Of a DNA stretch of 64,000 nt, positions 1 through 8,387 are shown piece after piece. Every line of letters starts with the position of its first letter. Position 1 is the first letter of the stretch. Source of the DNA: Pannonibacter sp. XCT-53 (lineage in GTDB: Bacteria > Pseudomonadota > Alphaproteobacteria > Rhizobiales > Stappiaceae). The translations under genes and the position numbers were made by a program. The stretch spans positions 62,001 through 126,000 of the forward strand of contig NZ_JAABLQ010000004.1 in assembly GCF_009915765.1 (NCBI RefSeq), given 5' to 3'. The notes below the pieces were generated by a model. The model made no database searches. It was not told the DNA's origin and was given only the letters and a program-made list of their open reading frames with translations.

Positions 1-1274
1 CCTGCCGCGTGCCGCGCCTTCGCGATCAGCGCCGCCTCGGCGAAGTAGTGGCTGTCCGGCTGCGCCCGGCGGCCGAAGGAGCCGCCCGCCCACAGGGTGT
101 TGATGGCAACCTTGTCCGGGGTCAGGCCAAGCACCTGGCCAGCCACCATCTGGTCGATGGTCTGGAACTGGGCTCCGGTCCAGAACGTTGCGCTGCTGCC
201 ATCGAACAGCACCGTGATGTCCAGCGGCTCCATCGGCGCATGCGCCAGATAGGGGAACTGGTACTCCGCCTCGATGACCCGGGCAGCCTTCGCCATGGCC
301 GCAGCGGCATCGCCATGACCATGGGCCTTCAGGCCCGGCTTGCCGACCAACTCGGCCAGCTCTGCCTCCATCGCATCGGTCGAGCGCATCTCGGCTGCAC
401 TGTCGTCCCAGGTGATGGTCAGGGCATCGCGGCCCTGCATCGCAGCCCAGGTGCCGGTGGCCAGAACGGCGACGCCGGAGGGAACGGTGATCACATCCAC
501 CACACCGGCGACCGCACGGGCGGCCGTGTCATCCACCGACGCCACCTTCGAGCCGAAGCGGGGCGGGCGGGCAAGGACGGCCACCAGCATGTTGTCGAAG
601 CGCTGGTCTATCCCGTAGGCCCCGACGGCACCGGTGATCTTTGACCGGGTGTCGACGCGGGGGAAGGACTTGCCGATGTAGACCCACTGGTCGGGGGTCT
701 TCAGGACGACATCCTGCGGGACCGATTGCGCCGCCGCCGCGCCGGCCATCTCGCCGAATGTGGCGCTCTTGCCGGAGGCGTGCGACAGCGTGCCGGACGA
801 GACGCTGATCTCGGCGGCCGGGACGCCCCAGGCCTTCGCGGCTGCGGCCACCAGCATCGCGCGGGCGGTGGCGCCGGCCTGGCGGTACTGCTGGAACGAG
901 TTGGCAATGGCGGTCGAGCCGCCGGTGCCCTGCATGCCGAAGAAGAGGTTCTTGTAGAGCTCGGCATTGGCCGGGGCGAACTCGACACTCACCTGCTCCC
1001 AGGCGGCGTCAAGCTCGTCGGCGACCAGCGTTGCCAGACCCGTGGCGATGCCTTGCCCCTTGTCCAGATGCTTCGACAGCACGACGATCGTGTTGTCGGC
1101 GCGGATGTGCACGAAGGGCTGCGCCAGCGTGTCGGAGGACGCGGCTGCCAGCGCCTTCTGTCCCGGCAGCTTCAGGGCGAGCAACAACCCGCCGGCCGCG
1201 CCGGCGGTCAGTTTCAGGAAGGTGCGCCGGCTCGGGGCTGCGGCTTCCAGCGGCTTGGCAAGATGATGCAGCAT
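1..1274 (-). CDS. iorB: Isoquinoline 1-oxidoreductase-type molybdopterin-binding large subunit (partial)
   Basis: Large, molybdopterin-cytosine-dinucleotide-binding subunit of a xanthine-dehydrogenase-superfamily hydroxylase that oxidises N-heterocycles or aldehydes. I translated the minus strand from the ATG at 1274: 424 residues are open to the window edge, so the C-terminal part (full family length is about 720-750) is missing. A twin-arginine signal-like RRTFLKL sits at residues 16-22 and is followed by a hydrophobic stretch, as usual for the periplasmic members. The family motifs QGTGGS and GGSFGRRAQPDSHYF (near the end of the visible part) are present. The start lies 3 bp after the stop of the [2Fe-2S] subunit gene, so the two form one operon. 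The substrate cannot be told from the sequence. Confidence 0.85.
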   Translation of the reverse strand, partial: MLHHLAKPLEAAAPSRRTFLKLTAGAAGGLLLALKLPGQKALAAASSDTLAQPFVHIRADNTIVVLSKHLDKGQGIATGLATLVADELDAAWEQVSVEFAPANAELYKNLFFGMQGTGGSTAIANSFQQYRQAGATARAMLVAAAAKAWGVPAAEISVSSGTLSHASGKSATFGEMAGAAAAQSVPQDVVLKTPDQWVYIGKSFPRVDTRSKITGAVGAYGIDQRFDNMLVAVLARPPRFGSKVASVDDTAARAVAGVVDVITVPSGVAVLATGTWAAMQGRDALTITWDDSAAEMRSTDAMEAELAELVGKPGLKAHGHGDAAAAMAKAARVIEAEYQFPYLAHAPMEPLDITVLFDGSSATFWTGAQFQTIDQMVAGQVLGLTPDKVAINTLWAGGSFGRRAQPDSHYFAEAALIAKARHAA

Positions 1275-1277
1275 GGG

Positions 1278-1739
1278 TCAGCCCTCCAGCTTTTCTGCGG
1301 CCAGATGAATGGCGCTGCGGATGCGGGCATAGGTGGCACAGCGGCAGACATTGCCGTCCATTGCCGCGTCGATGTCCGCGTCGGTCGGCTTTGGCGTCTC
1401 GCTCAGCAGGGCGGTGGCAGCCATGATCTGTCCGGACTGGCAATAGCCGCATTGCGGCACGTCGAGCTCGGTCCAGGCCGCGCGGATCGCGGCCGCAGCC
1501 GGGGTTTCGAGGCCTTCAATGGTGGTGATGCTCGCGCCTTCGAGGTCGCCGAGATAGGTCTGGCAGGAGCGGGTCGGAACCCCGTCCAGATGAACCGTGC
1601 AGGCGCCGCACTGGGCGATGCCGCAGCCGAACTTCGTGCCGGTCAGGCCGAGCGTGTCGCGGAGGATCCAGAGAAGGGGGGTCTGGGGATCGGCGTCGAT
1701 GACGCGGCTTTCCCCATTCAGGGTGAGGGTCACTGGCAT
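1278..1739 (-). CDS. iorA: Isoquinoline 1-oxidoreductase-type [2Fe-2S] small subunit
   Basis: 153-residue iron-sulfur subunit that passes electrons from the molybdenum centre of the large subunit. Residues 1-75 form a plant-ferredoxin-like domain with cysteines at 39, 44, 47 and 59; the C-terminal helical [2Fe-2S] domain carries C97, C100, C132 and C134 (CGYC and CRC motifs). Length and cysteine spacing match the IorA/CoxS class. It is the first gene of the pair with iorB and is divergent from a TetR regulator; the spacer holds two palindromes and a TATGTA box overlapped by one of them, so repression by that regulator is likely. No FAD subunit is adjacent, as expected for the isoquinoline/aldehyde type that hands electrons to cytochromes. 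Confidence 0.9.
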   Translation of the reverse strand: MPVTLTLNGESRVIDADPQTPLLWILRDTLGLTGTKFGCGIAQCGACTVHLDGVPTRSCQTYLGDLEGASITTIEGLETPAAAAIRAAWTELDVPQCGYCQSGQIMAATALLSETPKPTDADIDAAMDGNVCRCATYARIRSAIHLAAEKLEG

Positions 1740-1775
1740 GTCACGTCTCCCGTGGCTGCAAAACCTGGCTCAAGG

Positions 1776-1834
1776 AGTAAACTACACGGTGCAGTTTACT
1801 TGCCGGGGCGTGATCTGTAAACTCCCGAGTTTAC
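1776..1834. promoter_or_regulatory. Two palindromic operator candidates between iorA and the TetR gene
   Basis: Seen directly: at 1776-1800 the half-sites AGTAAACT and AGTTTACT form an inverted repeat with a 9-nt spacer; at 1816-1835 TGTAAACTC and GAGTTTACA form a perfect 9-bp-arm palindrome with a 2-nt centre. On the plus strand TTTACT (1795-1800) and TAAACT (1818-1823) are 17 nt apart and can serve as -35 and -10 for the TetR gene; on the minus strand a TATGTA box is overlapped by the second palindrome. Inferred: binding sites of the TetR regulator encoded at 1865, controlling both directions. Confidence 0.7.
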
Positions 1835-1864
1835 ATAGGCGCGAAATTTTGAGATCAAACCCCC

Positions 1865-2479
1865 ATGAGCGATTTTCAGGGTGTCTCGATCAGCGATCAG
1901 AAGCGTCAGCAGATCCTCGAGGCGGCGATTGCGGAGTTTCAGGAACGGGGGTTCGCCGGGGCCAGCATGGACCGGATCTCCGACCGCGCGACCGTGTCCA
2001 AGCGCACGGTCTACAATCACTTCGCCAGCAAGGATGTGCTGTTCCGGGCCATCATCGATTGTCTCGCCGACCGCATGACCGCAGCCCTGGATGTGGTCTA
2101 TGTTCCGGGTGAGGACCTGCGGGACCAGCTTACCCGCCTGGCCTGGGCCGAGGGCAACCTGCTGGTTGATCCCTGTTTCATGCGGATGGCGCGGATGCTG
2201 ATGGGCGAAACCATCCGGCATCCCGTTCTGGCGGCCGAGTTCGCGCAGCGTGTCGACAAGATGCGGGCCTTCGGCGCGTTCATGGACGCGGCCTTTGCCG
2301 ACGGGGCCCTGGTTGCCGGCACGCCGGAACTGGCCGCGACCCAGTTCATGGCGCTGATCAAGGCGCGCGGCTTCTATCCGTATTTGCTGACCGGCGGCGC
2401 TCCGGACCGGGATCTCATGCAGGCCATCGTCGCCGATGCGGTCGCCTTCATGATCAAGGCCTTCGCCCGGGCTGACTGA
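1865..2479 (+). CDS. TetR/AcrR family transcriptional regulator
   Basis: 204-residue one-component repressor. Residues about 12-58 form the TetR helix-turn-helix (KRQQILEAAIAEF, then SKRTVYNHFASKD), and the rest is an all-helical ligand-binding domain of the AcrR/TetR_C type ending in a YPYLLTG-like segment found in many aldehyde- or drug-responsive members. It is transcribed away from iorAB, and the 125-bp spacer has two inverted repeats built on GTAAACT/AGTTTAC. The most likely job is autoregulation and repression of iorAB in response to the substrate of that enzyme. The ligand is unknown. Confidence 0.9.
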   Translation: MSDFQGVSISDQKRQQILEAAIAEFQERGFAGASMDRISDRATVSKRTVYNHFASKDVLFRAIIDCLADRMTAALDVVYVPGEDLRDQLTRLAWAEGNLLVDPCFMRMARMLMGETIRHPVLAAEFAQRVDKMRAFGAFMDAAFADGALVAGTPELAATQFMALIKARGFYPYLLTGGAPDRDLMQAIVADAVAFMIKAFARAD

Positions 2480-2557
2480 CGCGACACCTGCAGCCCCGTC
2501 CACCGCTCCTTCCGCCATCGGGCATCCCTGAGGGCCGGTACACATGAGGGCGGGCAC

Positions 2558-2585
2558 AAAAAAGGGGCCGGCGTGAACCGGCCCC
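2558..2585 (-). terminator. Rho-independent terminator of opgG
   Basis: On the minus strand an 8-bp GGGGCCGG/CCGGCCCC stem with a 6-nt loop is followed by six T residues (2558-2563 are A on the plus strand). It lies about 45 bp after the opgG stop codon. Confidence 0.85.
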
Positions 2586-2631
2586 ATTCGTCTGCGTCCG
2601 TGTGCGCCGTCTCAAGGCGCGGGTCTGCGCG

Positions 2632-4188
2632 TCAGCGCAGGTGTGCGACCAGTTCGTGCGTGATCTGGCCCAGCCAGGTCTCGCTGACCACATCGTCGCC
2701 GCGCTTCAAGTAAACGCGGGCCTCGATCGGGTCGTGGTCGGCAACCTTGGCGTCGAAGATCAGGCGCCAGCGGTCGGTGCCGACGACCGGCAGCAGGTAG
2801 GGGTTGATCGCCTCGCCGCGCGACAGCTCGACGACCGGGGTCACGCCGTCACCCTGACCAAGCCCCTTGAGCGCCGGGCCTTCAAAGTCGATCGAGATCT
2901 TGATCTGGTCGGCCGGACGCGGCTGACCGGGCACGCCGCCCTGGCCGACGCGCGTCGCGACAGTCCGGGAGCCCACGCCCGGCAGCGGATGGTGATCCTT
3001 CCAGTGCATGCGGTAGGCGAAGCGGCGCTCCTCGCCGGCGGCCGGCAGGGTCTTCGGCAGGAAGTAGGCGACGATGTTGTCGTAGATCTCGTCGTCGGTC
3101 GGGATCTCGACGAGCTGCACGGCGCCTTCGCCGAACGGAGCCATCGGCTCGATCCAGACCGAGGGACGCTTGTCGTAGAACACGCCGTCGTCTTCGTAGT
3201 TCTCGAAGGCGCGGTCACGCTGGGCCAGACCGAAGCCCTGCAGGTTCGAGGCCTGGAAGGTGGAGGTGCGCAGGCCCTTCGGGTTGTTCAGCGGACGCCA
3301 GATCTGTTCGCCGTTCTCCATGACGATGGACAGGCCGTCCGTGTCATGAACTTCCGGACGCCAGTCGAGACCCATGGAGCGGTTGGTCTCCGAGTACCAG
3401 TACATGCTGGTCAGCGGCGCGATGCCGAGACGCTCGACCGGCTGGCGGAAGAACAGGCGGCTGTCGACGTCGATGGTCTGCCCCTCACTTTCGGTGTTGC
3501 GCATGGTCATCTTGTAGGCGCCGGCCACGCTCGGGCTGTCGAGCAGGGCGTAAAGCACCAGCGACTCGTCGGCGTTCTCGCCCGGCGCCAGCCAGAAGGC
3601 GGTGAAGCGCGGGAACTCTTCCGGCTGCGACAGGCCGGTGTTCAGAGCCAGGCCGCGGGCCGACTGGCCGTACTGGTTCGACTGGCCGTCGGTCCGGAAA
3701 TAGGACGCGCCGAGGAAGGAGATCCAGTCCGTCTTGAGATCCGGGCGCATGATGCGGAAGCCGGCGAAGCCGATGTCGGCCGGCAGGTCGCGCGACGGGC
3801 TGTCGTCCGGGCTGCTGAAGTAGGACGGATCGTACAGGATCTCGCGGGCAACACCGCTGTTGACCTCGTAGATCTTCACCGGCTGCTTGAAGTAGCGGCC
3901 CAGGTGGAAGAACTGCACCGGCGCCTTGTCGGAGATGTTCACCGTCTCGTCCGCGTCGAAGCGGATCTTCCAGTGGGCGTCATAATCGATCTTTTCGAGC
4001 GTTTCGGCGGCGCGGGTGCGCTGCTCGGCATAGGGCTTGGCAGCGAGCGCCTTGGCCTGATCGATCACGGCATCGAAGCTGAAGGGCTCGGCCGGGCCGC
4101 GCTTGGCAGCGAGCTCGCCTGCGGCCGCCGGGAGGACGGGGGCGGCGAGAATTCCAAGGAACAGAAGACAGGAAGCGATGAGACGCAT
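2632..4188 (-). CDS. opgG: Periplasmic glucan biosynthesis protein OpgG/MdoG
   Basis: 518-residue MdoG-family protein, close to the 511 residues of E. coli OpgG. It has a cleavable signal peptide (residues 1-23, ending AAAGE-like), a large N-terminal beta-sandwich domain (PFSFDAVIDQAKALAAKPY, YNVHWKIRFD-like DAHWKIRFD region) and the C-terminal Ig-like domain. Family members act in the periplasm on osmoregulated periplasmic glucans, working on the beta-glucan backbone made by the membrane glucosyltransferase OpgH. No opgH is next to it here; alphaproteobacteria may use it for branching, or opgH lies elsewhere. It is a single-gene unit: it ends in a strong terminator and is divergent from argG. 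Confidence 0.9.
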   Translation of the reverse strand: MRLIASCLLFLGILAAPVLPAAAGELAAKRGPAEPFSFDAVIDQAKALAAKPYAEQRTRAAETLEKIDYDAHWKIRFDADETVNISDKAPVQFFHLGRYFKQPVKIYEVNSGVAREILYDPSYFSSPDDSPSRDLPADIGFAGFRIMRPDLKTDWISFLGASYFRTDGQSNQYGQSARGLALNTGLSQPEEFPRFTAFWLAPGENADESLVLYALLDSPSVAGAYKMTMRNTESEGQTIDVDSRLFFRQPVERLGIAPLTSMYWYSETNRSMGLDWRPEVHDTDGLSIVMENGEQIWRPLNNPKGLRTSTFQASNLQGFGLAQRDRAFENYEDDGVFYDKRPSVWIEPMAPFGEGAVQLVEIPTDDEIYDNIVAYFLPKTLPAAGEERRFAYRMHWKDHHPLPGVGSRTVATRVGQGGVPGQPRPADQIKISIDFEGPALKGLGQGDGVTPVVELSRGEAINPYLLPVVGTDRWRLIFDAKVADHDPIEARVYLKRGDDVVSETWLGQITHELVAHLR

Positions 4189-4460
4189 GGGTCATCCTTG
4201 TGGCAAATGCGCCTGAAGTTGCAGGGGGGCGGTCCTCCGCCTCCCCACACGGCGGCGGCGGAAAATACAACTGCGGCAAGGGGCCCGCAAGCGGCAGAAT
4301 CGTGCCCAATTCCGCCAAATACAAACAAGGTGAAGCCGCCTCACAAATTGGACTTTCCAGCCCCGGCCCACGTGACTAGAGTGCCCCCGGTTTTTCAGGC
4401 CGGCCCGGTCAGCGCACCGTGCGGCCAGGACTTATCAGAAACAGCGATCGGACATCTCTC

Positions 4461-5681
4461 ATGGCCCATGGCGACATCAAGAAGGTCGTGCTTGCCTATT
4501 CCGGCGGTCTCGACACCTCCATCATCCTGAAGTGGCTCCAGACGGAGCTCGGGGCCGAAGTGGTCACCTTTACCGCCGACCTCGGCCAGGGCGAGGAGCT
4601 GGAGCCGGCGCGCAAGAAGGCCGAGATGCTCGGCATCAAGGAAATCTTCATCGAGGACGTGCGCGAGGAATTCGTCCGCGATTTCGTGTTCCCGATGTTC
4701 CGCGCCAATGCCGTCTATGAAGGCGTCTACCTGCTCGGCACCTCGATTGCCCGTCCGCTGATCTCCAAGCACCTGATCGAGATCGCCAGGAAGACCGGCG
4801 CCGACGCCATTGCCCATGGCGCGACCGGCAAGGGCAACGACCAGGTTCGCTTCGAGCTGTCGGCCTATGCGCTGAACCCGGACATCAAGATCATCGCGCC
4901 CTGGCGCGACTGGACCTTCAAGAGCCGCACCGACCTGCTGGAGTTCGCCGAGAAGCACCAGATCCCGGTGGCCAAGGACAAGAAGGGCGAGGCGCCGTTC
5001 TCCGTCGACGCCAACCTGCTGCACTCGTCGTCCGAGGGCAAGGTGCTGGAAGATCCGGCGGTCGAGGCCCCGGAATACGTGCACATGCGCACCATCTCGC
5101 CGGAAGCTGCCCCGGACAAGGCCACCGTCATCAAGATCGGCTTCGAGCGCGGTGACGCCGTGTCGATCAACGGCGAGCGCCTCTCGCCGGCAACGCTGCT
5201 CGCCAAGCTCAACGACTATGGCCGCGACAACGGCATCGGCCGTCTTGATCTCGTCGAGAACCGGTTCGTCGGCATGAAGAGCCGTGGCGTCTACGAGACG
5301 CCGGGCGGCACCATCCTGCTGGCGGCACACCGGGCGATGGAATCGATCACGCTGGACCGCGGCGCCGCGCATCTCAAGGACGAGATCATGCCGCGCTATG
5401 CCGAGCTGATCTATTACGGCTTCTGGTTCTCGCCGGAGCGCGAGATGCTGCAGGCTCTCATCGACAAGAGCCAGGAGCATGTCGAGGGCGAGGTGACGCT
5501 GAAGCTGTACAAGGGCAACGTCATGGTCATCGGTCGCGAGAGCCCGAAGTCGCTCTACTCCGACAAGCTGGTCACCTTCGAGGACGACCAGGGCGCCTAC
5601 GACCAGAAGGATGCGGCCGGCTTCATCAAGCTGAACGCCCTGCGCCTGCGCACGCTCGCCAAGCGCAACAAGCTCGGCTGA
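4461..5681 (+). CDS. argG: Argininosuccinate synthase
   Basis: 406-residue ATP-dependent ligase that joins citrulline and aspartate to form argininosuccinate in arginine biosynthesis (cytoplasmic). The PP-loop motif SGGLDTS is at residues 14-20, and the protein is full length for the family, with the conserved GATGKGNDQVRFEL and YETPGGTILLAAHRA segments. I chose the ATG at 4461, which gives the usual MAHGDIKKVVLAYSGG-type N-terminus; the frame is open upstream to a GTG at 4419, but those extra residues do not resemble the family. It is monocistronic, with a strong terminator immediately downstream. Confidence 0.98.
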   Translation: MAHGDIKKVVLAYSGGLDTSIILKWLQTELGAEVVTFTADLGQGEELEPARKKAEMLGIKEIFIEDVREEFVRDFVFPMFRANAVYEGVYLLGTSIARPLISKHLIEIARKTGADAIAHGATGKGNDQVRFELSAYALNPDIKIIAPWRDWTFKSRTDLLEFAEKHQIPVAKDKKGEAPFSVDANLLHSSSEGKVLEDPAVEAPEYVHMRTISPEAAPDKATVIKIGFERGDAVSINGERLSPATLLAKLNDYGRDNGIGRLDLVENRFVGMKSRGVYETPGGTILLAAHRAMESITLDRGAAHLKDEIMPRYAELIYYGFWFSPEREMLQALIDKSQEHVEGEVTLKLYKGNVMVIGRESPKSLYSDKLVTFEDDQGAYDQKDAAGFIKLNALRLRTLAKRNKLG

Positions 5682-5706
5682 CGCCGCAGCTGCATCGTCC
5701 TGACGT

Positions 5707-5738
5707 CCGGCGCGAAGCAATTCGCGCCGGATTTTTGT
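5707..5738 (+). terminator. Rho-independent terminator of argG
   Basis: Perfect 10-bp stem CCGGCGCGAA/TTCGCGCCGG with a GCAA tetraloop, followed by ATTTTTG. It lies 25 bp after the argG stop codon. Confidence 0.9.
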
Positions 5739-5817
5739 TGCGGGACCTTGCGTCCGGACAGGAGGGCGCCGCTGTGGTACCGTCTGTTATCCCTGCCTTT
5801 CCAGCCCGCGAGTGCCC

Positions 5818-6480
5818 ATGGCCCAGCCGCTCGACCTGCCGCTCGACCTGCCGATCGACCCCTTGCTCAACTTCCTCCAGATCCTGGACTATCTCGGCGT
5901 CGCGGTCTTTGCCGTAACCGGTGCGATTGTCGCCTCGCGCAAGAACATGGACCTGATCGCCTTCCTGTTCTTCGCCACGATGACCGGGATCGGCGGTGGA
6001 ACGCTGCGTGATCTCATCCTCGGCGTGCCGGTGTTCTGGACCCGGTCGGAAGGCTACCTGCTGGTCTGCTTCACGGTCAGCGTGCTGATGTGGTTCGGCG
6101 CCCATATCGTCGAGGGCTGGGGCAAGCCGCTGCGCTGGGCCGATGCGGTCGGGCTTGCGGCCTATTGCGTCATGGGCTCGGCCAAGGCCCTGTCCGTGTC
6201 CGAAATGCCGGTCGTGGCGGTGCTCATGGGCGTGGCCACCGCCACCTTCGGCGGCATCCTGCGCGACGTGGTCGTGGGGGATCCCTCGGCGATCGTGAAA
6301 CCGGAACTCTACATTTCAGCCGCGGTGATCGGCTCGACCGTCTTCGTGATCCTGACGATCCTGGGCCTCAGCCTCTGGCCGGCCGCGATCATCGGGGCCG
6401 CAGCGGCATTCGTCCTTCGTGCGGGGGCGATCACCCGCGGCTGGACGCTGCCGAGCTACCGTCCGCCCGCTGCCCGCTAG
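5818..6480 (+). CDS. TRIC-type cation channel / UPF0126 (YicG-like) membrane protein
   Basis: 220-residue inner-membrane protein with about seven predicted helices arranged as two three-helix repeats. The duplicated glycine-rich motifs GGGTLRDLILG and GGILRDVVVG are the hallmark of the UPF0126/prokaryotic TRIC family, whose members form homotrimeric monovalent-cation channels. The ATG at 5818 is preferred; a GTG two codons upstream (5812) is also possible. The N-terminus carries an odd hydrophobic PLDLPLDLPIDPL repeat. It stands alone between argG and the convergent lapA gene. Confidence 0.85.
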   Translation: MAQPLDLPLDLPIDPLLNFLQILDYLGVAVFAVTGAIVASRKNMDLIAFLFFATMTGIGGGTLRDLILGVPVFWTRSEGYLLVCFTVSVLMWFGAHIVEGWGKPLRWADAVGLAAYCVMGSAKALSVSEMPVVAVLMGVATATFGGILRDVVVGDPSAIVKPELYISAAVIGSTVFVILTILGLSLWPAAIIGAAAAFVLRAGAITRGWTLPSYRPPAAR

Positions 6481-6552
6481 GCTGGCTGCCGGTCGCCTGC
6501 CCTCCGATGCGGCTGGTGCTCAGACTGTAAACAGGCTCTGGTCCGGCCGTCG

Positions 6553-6918
6553 TCAGGCCGCACGGCTGTCCTTGCCCGGAGCGGGCAGGGCTGCAGAGGC
6601 GGTTGCGGCCTGATCGGCTGCGGCAGCGCGCAGCTGGTCGGCCTCGCGGTGCCATTTGTCGGCTTCATTGCGCTTCACGCGCGCTTCCCGGCGCCACTTG
6701 CCCTGCCTCGCCCAGGCCCCCAGGCCGCCGATGACGATGCCGACCAGGATGGCGCAGAACATCACCCAGAACAGCGGCACATCGGTCAGCGTGAGGCGGG
6801 GGTCCTGCGGGTCGAACGGATTGAGCGCGATGTCGACGCCGTGGCGGTTGGCAACGGACAGGGGCAGCAGCACGAGCGCGATGAGGAAGAGAACCGTGTT
6901 CTTCAGGAACCTTGTCAC
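6553..6918 (-). CDS. LapA-domain (DUF1049) inner membrane protein
   Basis: 121 residues: a first membrane helix at about 7-22, a loop, and a second helix at about 48-68 (FWVMFCAILVGIVIGGLGAWA), followed by a basic/helical cytoplasmic tail (KWRREARVKRNEADKWHREAD) and an alanine-rich end. This is the lipopolysaccharide assembly protein A domain layout. In E. coli the homologue YciS/LapA works with LapB in LPS synthesis and LpxC control; the function in alphaproteobacteria is inferred only. It follows ihfB by 32 bp and is last in the sppA-ihfB-lapA operon, an order seen in many Hyphomicrobiales. Confidence 0.85.
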   Translation of the reverse strand: MTRFLKNTVLFLIALVLLPLSVANRHGVDIALNPFDPQDPRLTLTDVPLFWVMFCAILVGIVIGGLGAWARQGKWRREARVKRNEADKWHREADQLRAAAADQAATASAALPAPGKDSRAA

Positions 6919-6950
6919 GAATCCGGAGCCTTTCGCTGGAAGGCCGACGA

Positions 6951-7259
6951 TCAGTCGTCGTCGTCCTCGCCGTGGTCGACGCCATCATTCAGGCGTTCGC
7001 GCATTTCCTTGCCCGTCTTGAAGAAGGGCACGTATTTCTCGTCCACGTCCACCTTCTGGCCGGTGCGCGGATTGCGCCCGACGCGGGCGGGCCGGTTCTT
7101 CACGGAAAAGGCGCCGAAGCCCCGCAGCTCGACGCGGTCGCCCCGCATCAGCGCCTCGGTGATCTCGTCCAGGATTGCGTTGACGATGTTCTCGACGTCC
7201 CGCTGGTAGAGGTGCGGGTTCTGTTCGGCGATGCGCTGAACCAGCTCGGACTTGATCAT
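6951..7259 (-). CDS. ihfB: Integration host factor subunit beta
   Basis: 102-residue DNA-bending HU/IHF-family protein; with IhfA it makes the heterodimer that folds DNA for recombination, replication and sigma-54 promoters. The beta-arm tip carries GRNPRTG at residues 61-67 with the intercalating proline P64, and the N-terminus MIKSELVQRI is typical of IHF-beta. It is slightly longer than the E. coli protein (94) because of a very acidic tail (HGEDDDD). Its ATG overlaps the sppA stop codon (ATGA), so it is translated in an operon with sppA and lapA. Confidence 0.97.
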   Translation of the reverse strand: MIKSELVQRIAEQNPHLYQRDVENIVNAILDEITEALMRGDRVELRGFGAFSVKNRPARVGRNPRTGQKVDVDEKYVPFFKTGKEMRERLNDGVDHGEDDDD

Positions 7260-8260
7260 TCCCCGCCCCCTCGACTTGCATCTTTCTCAGCCGCGTTGGG
7301 AGCGTGCCAAACGGAGACGAGCCCGTCAAGCGTAAGGCTCGGGGAAATCAATCCTTTAGCGTCTGCGAGATGGCCGATCAGGGCGCTCGCGACGCCCTCG
7401 CCGAGGCTGCGGCCGATCTGCATCGAGAAGGGCAGCGACTCGGATTCGGCCGGGACCTTCCAGGTCACGACCGGGAGGTTGGCCGGCACCTTGCGCTCGC
7501 TCTCGAGCCAGGCGATGGCCGTCTCCTCGCCGCCGATCGCATCGACCAGCCCGACTTCCCGGGCCCGGTAGCCGCTGAGGATGGCGCCGTTCGCCAGTTC
7601 GCGCGCCCGCGCTTCGTCCAGTCCGCGGCGGTCGGCGACCAGACGCACGAACCAGTCGTAGCTGTCGCCGACGAGGGTCTCCAGCACCTGCCGTGCCTCG
7701 GGGCTGGTGGAGGAGTAGAAGTCCGGTTCGGCCTTCAGCGGCGAGCTCTTCACTGCGTCCATCTCGACCCCGAGGGTGTCCAGCAGCTTTTCGACATTGC
7801 CATACTGGAACAGCACGCCGATCGACCCGGTGATCGAGTTGTAGCGGGCGACGACGTGGTCGCTCGACAGGGCGATCATGTAGCCGGCCGAGGTGCCCAC
7901 GGTGCGGATCTCGGCCACCAGCGGCTTCTTTTCGGCCAGGTCGGACAGCGCCTCGAAGAGCGCCTCGCCGCCGGTCGTGCTGCCGCCCGGCGAATTGATC
8001 GAGAGGAGCACGCCTTCCACGGTGCCGGACTCGCCGATGTCCCGGATCATCTCCAGCTGCCGGCGGTCGTCGAGGATGACCCCTTCCACCGCGATGCGGG
8101 CAATGTGCGGCGCGCGCTTGGAGGGAACATCGAGGCCGGAAACGGCCAGGATGCCCGCGCCGAGGGCTGCGGCCAGGATGACAAAGGCGGCAAGGCGCCA
8201 GAAGGTCAGCTTCCGGCGCAGCCTGCGGCGGTCGACAATCGCATCGGCATCCAGGGACAT
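7256..8260 (-). CDS. sppA: Signal peptide peptidase SppA (peptidase S49)
   Basis: 334-residue membrane-anchored serine protease that degrades released signal peptides. Residues 11-18 are strongly basic and are followed by one membrane helix (about 21-41); the catalytic region is periplasmic. The nucleophile is S124 in GTSAGY and the general base lysine is K176 in SSPLKAEP, the Ser-Lys dyad of family S49; the helix-cap motif NSPGGS is at 89-94. Length matches the short, one-domain (Bacillus/Archaea-like) SppA that assembles as an octamer, rather than the double-length E. coli protein. I chose the ATG at 8260; the open frame upstream lacks family similarity. It overlaps ihfB by four bases. Confidence 0.93.
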   Translation of the reverse strand: MSLDADAIVDRRRLRRKLTFWRLAAFVILAAALGAGILAVSGLDVPSKRAPHIARIAVEGVILDDRRQLEMIRDIGESGTVEGVLLSINSPGGSTTGGEALFEALSDLAEKKPLVAEIRTVGTSAGYMIALSSDHVVARYNSITGSIGVLFQYGNVEKLLDTLGVEMDAVKSSPLKAEPDFYSSTSPEARQVLETLVGDSYDWFVRLVADRRGLDEARARELANGAILSGYRAREVGLVDAIGGEETAIAWLESERKVPANLPVVTWKVPAESESLPFSMQIGRSLGEGVASALIGHLADAKGLISPSLTLDGLVSVWHAPNAAEKDASRGGGE

Positions 8261-8387
8261 GCGCAATCTCTTGGTCAGATCTCGTCGGACACCATCGCTA
8301 CACAGGCGCAGGTGGCTTGAAAAGGACAAAAGCCACCGCCCGCCCGGACGCGTCGTCGCGGGGCCGGTTTTCCGGCCGGCGTCCTGG

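Noticed and set aside
2602..4530. A 642-residue plus-strand frame opposite opgG
   Set aside because: Antisense of the well-supported opgG; it has no family signature and overruns the argG start.
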